Shown: one piece after another, positions 5,199 to 6,986 of the stretch
How the letters are laid out: every line of letters begins with the position of its first letter
How positions within the stretch are numbered: position 1 is the stretch's first letter
Origin: Methanolinea sp. UBA473
GTDB lineage: Archaea; Halobacteriota; Methanomicrobia; Methanomicrobiales; Methanospirillaceae
NCBI GenBank assembly: GCA_002509495.1
Contig: DAEV01000124.1
Coordinates: forward strand, 1-6,986
Direction of reading: 5' to 3'
DNA: 6,986 nt
Position numbers and translations under genes: made by a program
The notes under the pieces: model-generated
What the model saw: the letters and a program-made list of their open reading frames with translations, nothing else
Told to the model about the DNA's origin: nothing
Database searches by the model: none

Positions 5199-6072
5199 CG
5201 GGATCTTCTGGGTGGTGTGGGCAAAACCCCCGCCACGCTCTGCAATATCCGTCAGCTGGGCGATTGTGGCGACGGTATCCTGGTCTGTAGTGGGTCAGGA
5301 TAAGCCCCTCTATCCACGGAGCATAGGGATGCGCCAGGTTCTTCTCGTGGAAGTCGTAGGCAATGATATACAGTTCGCCCCGGATGAAGGGCCCGTCCGG
5401 GTCGCGGAATGCATCCGCCGACTGCTCCATTCCATTCTGTCGTGCATACCCTGCAGCGTTTTTCACGAATGCAACGAGCTCTTCAGTTGTGATGGCCGGA
5501 TGCTCATCCTTCATCCCGGTGACGGGGAACGTTGTTCCCTGGTTCTCGTAATGCCCGGCGCCGATGTAGTAGGTCGGATCAATGTTCACGACATACGAGA
5601 CCTTGGGTTCAATGGTATAGTTCCGGGATGGATTTGGGTAATTGTAGCTTACGAGCCCCTTCCCCCGCATCCCGGTATCCACGAGGTTTTTCACCAGTGG
5701 AATCCCGTATGCGTCGACCATGTACAGGATGTTCGTCCCGACGATCTCGTGCTGGAATGGTTCGGCAAGGGCATTTCCATGCACATCTTCGGAGAAAATG
5801 TAAAGTTCTCCCTGGTTGAACCTGCTGTCCGGGTCGTTGAACTCTTCGATGGCCTTCTCCTTGCCCACTTCGCGGGCATACGCCGCTGCTGCGTCGACAT
5901 AAGCGATCACATCCTCTGTGGTGACGGAGGCTCCTTTCGGGGGAACCGGGAGGGTAGTGGGTGTTGGAGTGGGAGTTACCGTTTCAGGCGTTGCAGGGTG
6001 GGTGCATCCCGCAACAAGGATGCATGCAACAAGGAGGACGATCCCACAGCAGGAACAGGTCAGGTAGCGCAT
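5143..6072 (-). CDS. N-terminal part of the Cache lipoprotein
   Basis: This open frame gives 309 residues, of which the first 262 are authentic. Residues 1-23 are an archaeal lipoprotein signal with lipobox LVAGC, so C23 would be lipid-anchored outside the membrane. A Thr/Pro-rich linker follows (28-45). Cache repeat 1 spans about 49-178: a long helix, then FNDPDSRFNQGELYIFSEDV, VGTNILYMVDAYGIPLVKNL, and the strand pair EPKVSYVVNIDPTYYIGAG. Repeat 2 begins at ~193 with the same order (FRDPDGPFIRGELYIIAYDF, then AHPY) and breaks at 262. Such domains bind small extracellular ligands in chemoreceptors and kinases; here no membrane-spanning signalling domain follows, so it may be a binding protein that works with a separate partner. 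I start at the ATG at 6072-6070 because the signal peptide begins there; the frame stays open upstream to 6150. Confidence 0.8.
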   Translation of the reverse strand: MRYLTCSCCGIVLLVACILVAGCTHPATPETVTPTPTPTTLPVPPKGASVTTEDVIAYVDAAAAYAREVGKEKAIEEFNDPDSRFNQGELYIFSEDVHGNALAEPFQHEIVGTNILYMVDAYGIPLVKNLVDTGMRGKGLVSYNYPNPSRNYTIEPKVSYVVNIDPTYYIGAGHYENQGTTFPVTGMKDEHPAITTEELVAFVKNAAGYARQNGMEQSADAFRDPDGPFIRGELYIIAYDFHEKNLAHPYAPWIEGLILTHYRPGYRRHNRPADGYCRAWRGFCPHHPEDPGERDVGLCPETVLCHSGR

Positions 6073-6098
6073 GGTATTTCCGGTATATGGGCCGAGAA

Positions 6099-6108
6099 TA
6101 ATAAAAAT
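6099..6108 (-). promoter_or_regulatory. Box A candidate for the Cache lipoprotein gene
   Basis: On the minus strand the run TATTTTTATTATT, in an otherwise GC-rich region, places an archaeal TATA element about 27-36 bases before the ATG at 6072. Transcription would start close to the ATG, giving a very short leader. Only a weak GGA lies before the start codon. Confidence 0.45.
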
Positions 6109-6253
6109 AGTGACTGAAGTTACCTGGTCTCCCCTGCAGGATGCGGGCACTCATTCGCAATCGTAAACAGACCCCGTACAGATTGTCAAAAGTTCCTGAC
6201 TGAACGTTGCACCCTCCCCGAAGAATGCCCGGTAATCGTTCCGGCTGCCAGTC

Positions 6254-6276
6254 TTTCCGGGCCCATCCTCCGGAAA
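6254..6276. promoter_or_regulatory. Inverted repeat upstream of the PAS gene
   Basis: TTTCCGG and CCGGAAA are perfect 7-base complements separated by nine bases, so the half-sites are 16 bases apart centre to centre, about one and a half helical turns. It could bind a dimeric regulator or form an RNA hairpin. It lies about 150 bases before the PAS start and about 180 bases before the Cache start on the other strand. Confidence 0.3.
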
Positions 6277-6426
6277 CAAGCGATACCGTCTCCCGGGATT
6301 GTCGTGAGAAAGAACGATCCCGGGGGAATGAACATTCCGCGAAGGGGAAGACAGGGCAGGGCCGGGCCCGGCGATTCCCAATCTTCATGCACGATCACGG
6401 CACATTCCTTGTATCAGGTGCAGGAA

Positions 6427-6986
6427 ATGGAACCCCGGGACCGGTTATTTCATGATGCAGTCATCGACTTTTTACCGGACGCCACGCTGGTCATCGATCG
6501 GGACGGAAAGGTCATCGCGTGGAACAAGGCGATGGAGGAACTGACCGGGGTCCCGGCGGAGGATATGCTCGGGAAGGGCGACTACGAGTATGCCATCCCG
6601 TTCTACAGGCAGAGGAGGCCGATCCTGGCGAACCTCGTCTTCCTTCCCGGGGCCGAACTGGAGGAGAAGTACGATACGGTGGTCCGGATCGGGGACACCC
6701 TGGTGGTCGACATCTTCATCCCGGACTTCAGGCCCGGCGGTGTGTACCTCTGGGCGAAGGCAAGCCCGCTGTACGATGACGGGGGCAATGTCATCGGGGC
6801 GATCGAGACGATCCGGGACATCACAGAGCGGAAGAGGACCGAGCAGGAGATGGCCCGGACGACCCGCGAGATGGCGGAGATCATCGACTTCCTGCCGGAC
6901 GCAACGCTCGTAATCGACCTGGAGGGAAACGTCATCGCGTGGAACAAGGCGATGGAGGAGATGACCGGGGTCCCGGCGGAGGATAT
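6427..6986 (+). CDS. Multi-PAS sensory protein, N-terminal part (runs off the window)
   Basis: An open frame of at least 186 residues, without a stop before the window edge. The protein has no signal or membrane segment, so it should be cytosolic. PAS domain 1 covers about residues 8-132: FLPDATLVIDRDGKVIAWNKAMEELTGVPAEDMLGKGDYEYAIPFY at the start and PLYDDGGNVIGAIETIRDITERK at the end, the classic PAS/PAC close. A short helix (133-151) leads straight into PAS domain 2, which begins at 152 with nearly the same sequence and is cut at residue 186. Proteins of this type in Methanomicrobiales usually carry several PAS modules and often end in a histidine kinase; that end is not visible here. AGGTG (6416-6420) lies six bases before the ATG; an in-frame GTG at 6418 and an ATG at 6328 are less likely starts. 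It is divergent from the Cache lipoprotein gene, a possible extracellular partner, but only by position. Confidence 0.9.
   Translation, partial: MEPRDRLFHDAVIDFLPDATLVIDRDGKVIAWNKAMEELTGVPAEDMLGKGDYEYAIPFYRQRRPILANLVFLPGAELEEKYDTVVRIGDTLVVDIFIPDFRPGGVYLWAKASPLYDDGGNVIGAIETIRDITERKRTEQEMARTTREMAEIIDFLPDATLVIDLEGNVIAWNKAMEEMTGVPAED
6461..6986 (+). repeat. Tandem 420-bp PAS module, start of second copy
   Basis: Bases 6461-6566 recur at 6881-6986 with 12 differences in 106 (about 89% identity), an offset of exactly 420 bases or 140 codons. Two stretches, of 29 and about 24 bases, are identical. The second copy is cut by the window end. Only the beginning of the unit can be compared, so the size of the duplicated block is not known. 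Confidence 0.85.

Larger units (their letters stand above)
4659..6072 (-). pseudogene. Cache-repeat lipoprotein gene interrupted by a frameshift
   Basis: Read with one base removed near 5286, this is a single ~470-residue lipoprotein with three tandem Cache-like domains: 262 residues before the shift and 208 after. After H-Y262 (TAC codon at 5289-5287) one extra A on the minus strand (plus-strand T at 5286) throws the frame. Skipping it gives Y-D-Q-D-T-V-A-T-I and then a normal domain ending (GGGFAHTTQKIPV, SYVIPVDETWWVSASI). Without the skip the frame continues for 47 unrelated residues to a TGA at 5143-5145. Both halves keep good family motifs and no other disruption, so the break is recent, a sequencing error, or conceivably programmed. 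The site is not a homopolymer run, which argues mildly against the commonest sequencing error. It is convergent with the MerR-type gene and divergent from the PAS gene. Confidence 0.75.
6073..6426. other. Divergent intergenic region between the Cache and PAS genes
   Basis: About 350 bases without a credible gene; several short overlapping open frames on both strands are low-complexity shadows. It holds the Cache promoter (6099-6108), a 7-bp inverted repeat TTTCCGG/CCGGAAA (6254-6260 with 6270-6276), two CCCGGG cores 27 bases apart (6292-6297 and 6319-6324) and a perfect 12-bp palindrome GCCGGGCCCGGC (6361-6372). I found no clear TATA element for the PAS gene. Confidence 0.55.

Noticed and set aside
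5212..6117. 301-codon open frame on the plus strand opposite the Cache gene
   Set aside because: A shadow of GC-rich codon use. The minus strand has a lipoprotein signal and repeated Cache motifs, while the plus-strand translation has no recognisable features.
6151..6455. Small overlapping open frames on both strands in the Cache-PAS gap
   Set aside because: Arg/Pro/Gly-rich shadows without ribosome sites or conserved motifs.

Overview
The window looks like a piece of a methanogenic archaeon of the order Methanomicrobiales (a relative of Methanoregula, Methanosphaerula or Methanolinea). The evidence is a tail-less archaeal histone, AT-rich box A promoter elements, T-tract terminators, Cache-domain lipoproteins and tandem PAS sensory modules of the type these genomes carry in large numbers. 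This placement is an inference from gene content; no marker gene fixes the genus. Base composition is GC-rich throughout except for the first ~400 bases, which are very AT-rich.

Layout. 1-339: AT-rich non-coding region with an isolated GC-rich, hairpin-forming island (about 135-186) behind a strong TATA element, followed by a bulged hairpin (204-226). 340-546 (+): histone, read from a GTG start. 698-1477 (-): macrodomain ADP-ribose/O-acetyl-ADP-ribose hydrolase with an unexplained ~85-residue C-terminal extension. 1672-2463 (+): membrane-anchored, sequon-rich extracytoplasmic protein of unknown function. 2560-3414 (+): pirin with all four metal ligands. 3415-3715: non-coding, with tandem hairpins behind pirin and two CCCCGGGG palindromes in front of the next gene. 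3716-4561 (+): MerR-type regulator with a GyrI-like effector domain. 4659-6072 (-): Cache-domain lipoprotein with three Cache-like repeats, broken by a one-base frameshift near 5286. 6073-6426: divergent intergenic region with several dyads. 6427-end (+): PAS-repeat sensor protein that runs off the window; a ~420-bp module begins to repeat almost unchanged.

The genes do not form one operon: strands alternate, gaps are 95-350 bp, and most genes have their own candidate promoter. The shared theme is chromatin and sensing: a histone, an ADP-ribose-metabolite hydrolase, a ligand-responsive repressor/activator, an extracellular Cache sensor and a cytosolic PAS sensor. No mobile element, CRISPR array, tRNA or rRNA was seen. 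No convincing new multi-gene system is visible. The items most worth checking are the structured island upstream of the histone, the frameshift in the Cache gene, the palindrome pair in front of the MerR gene and the C-terminal extension of the macrodomain protein.
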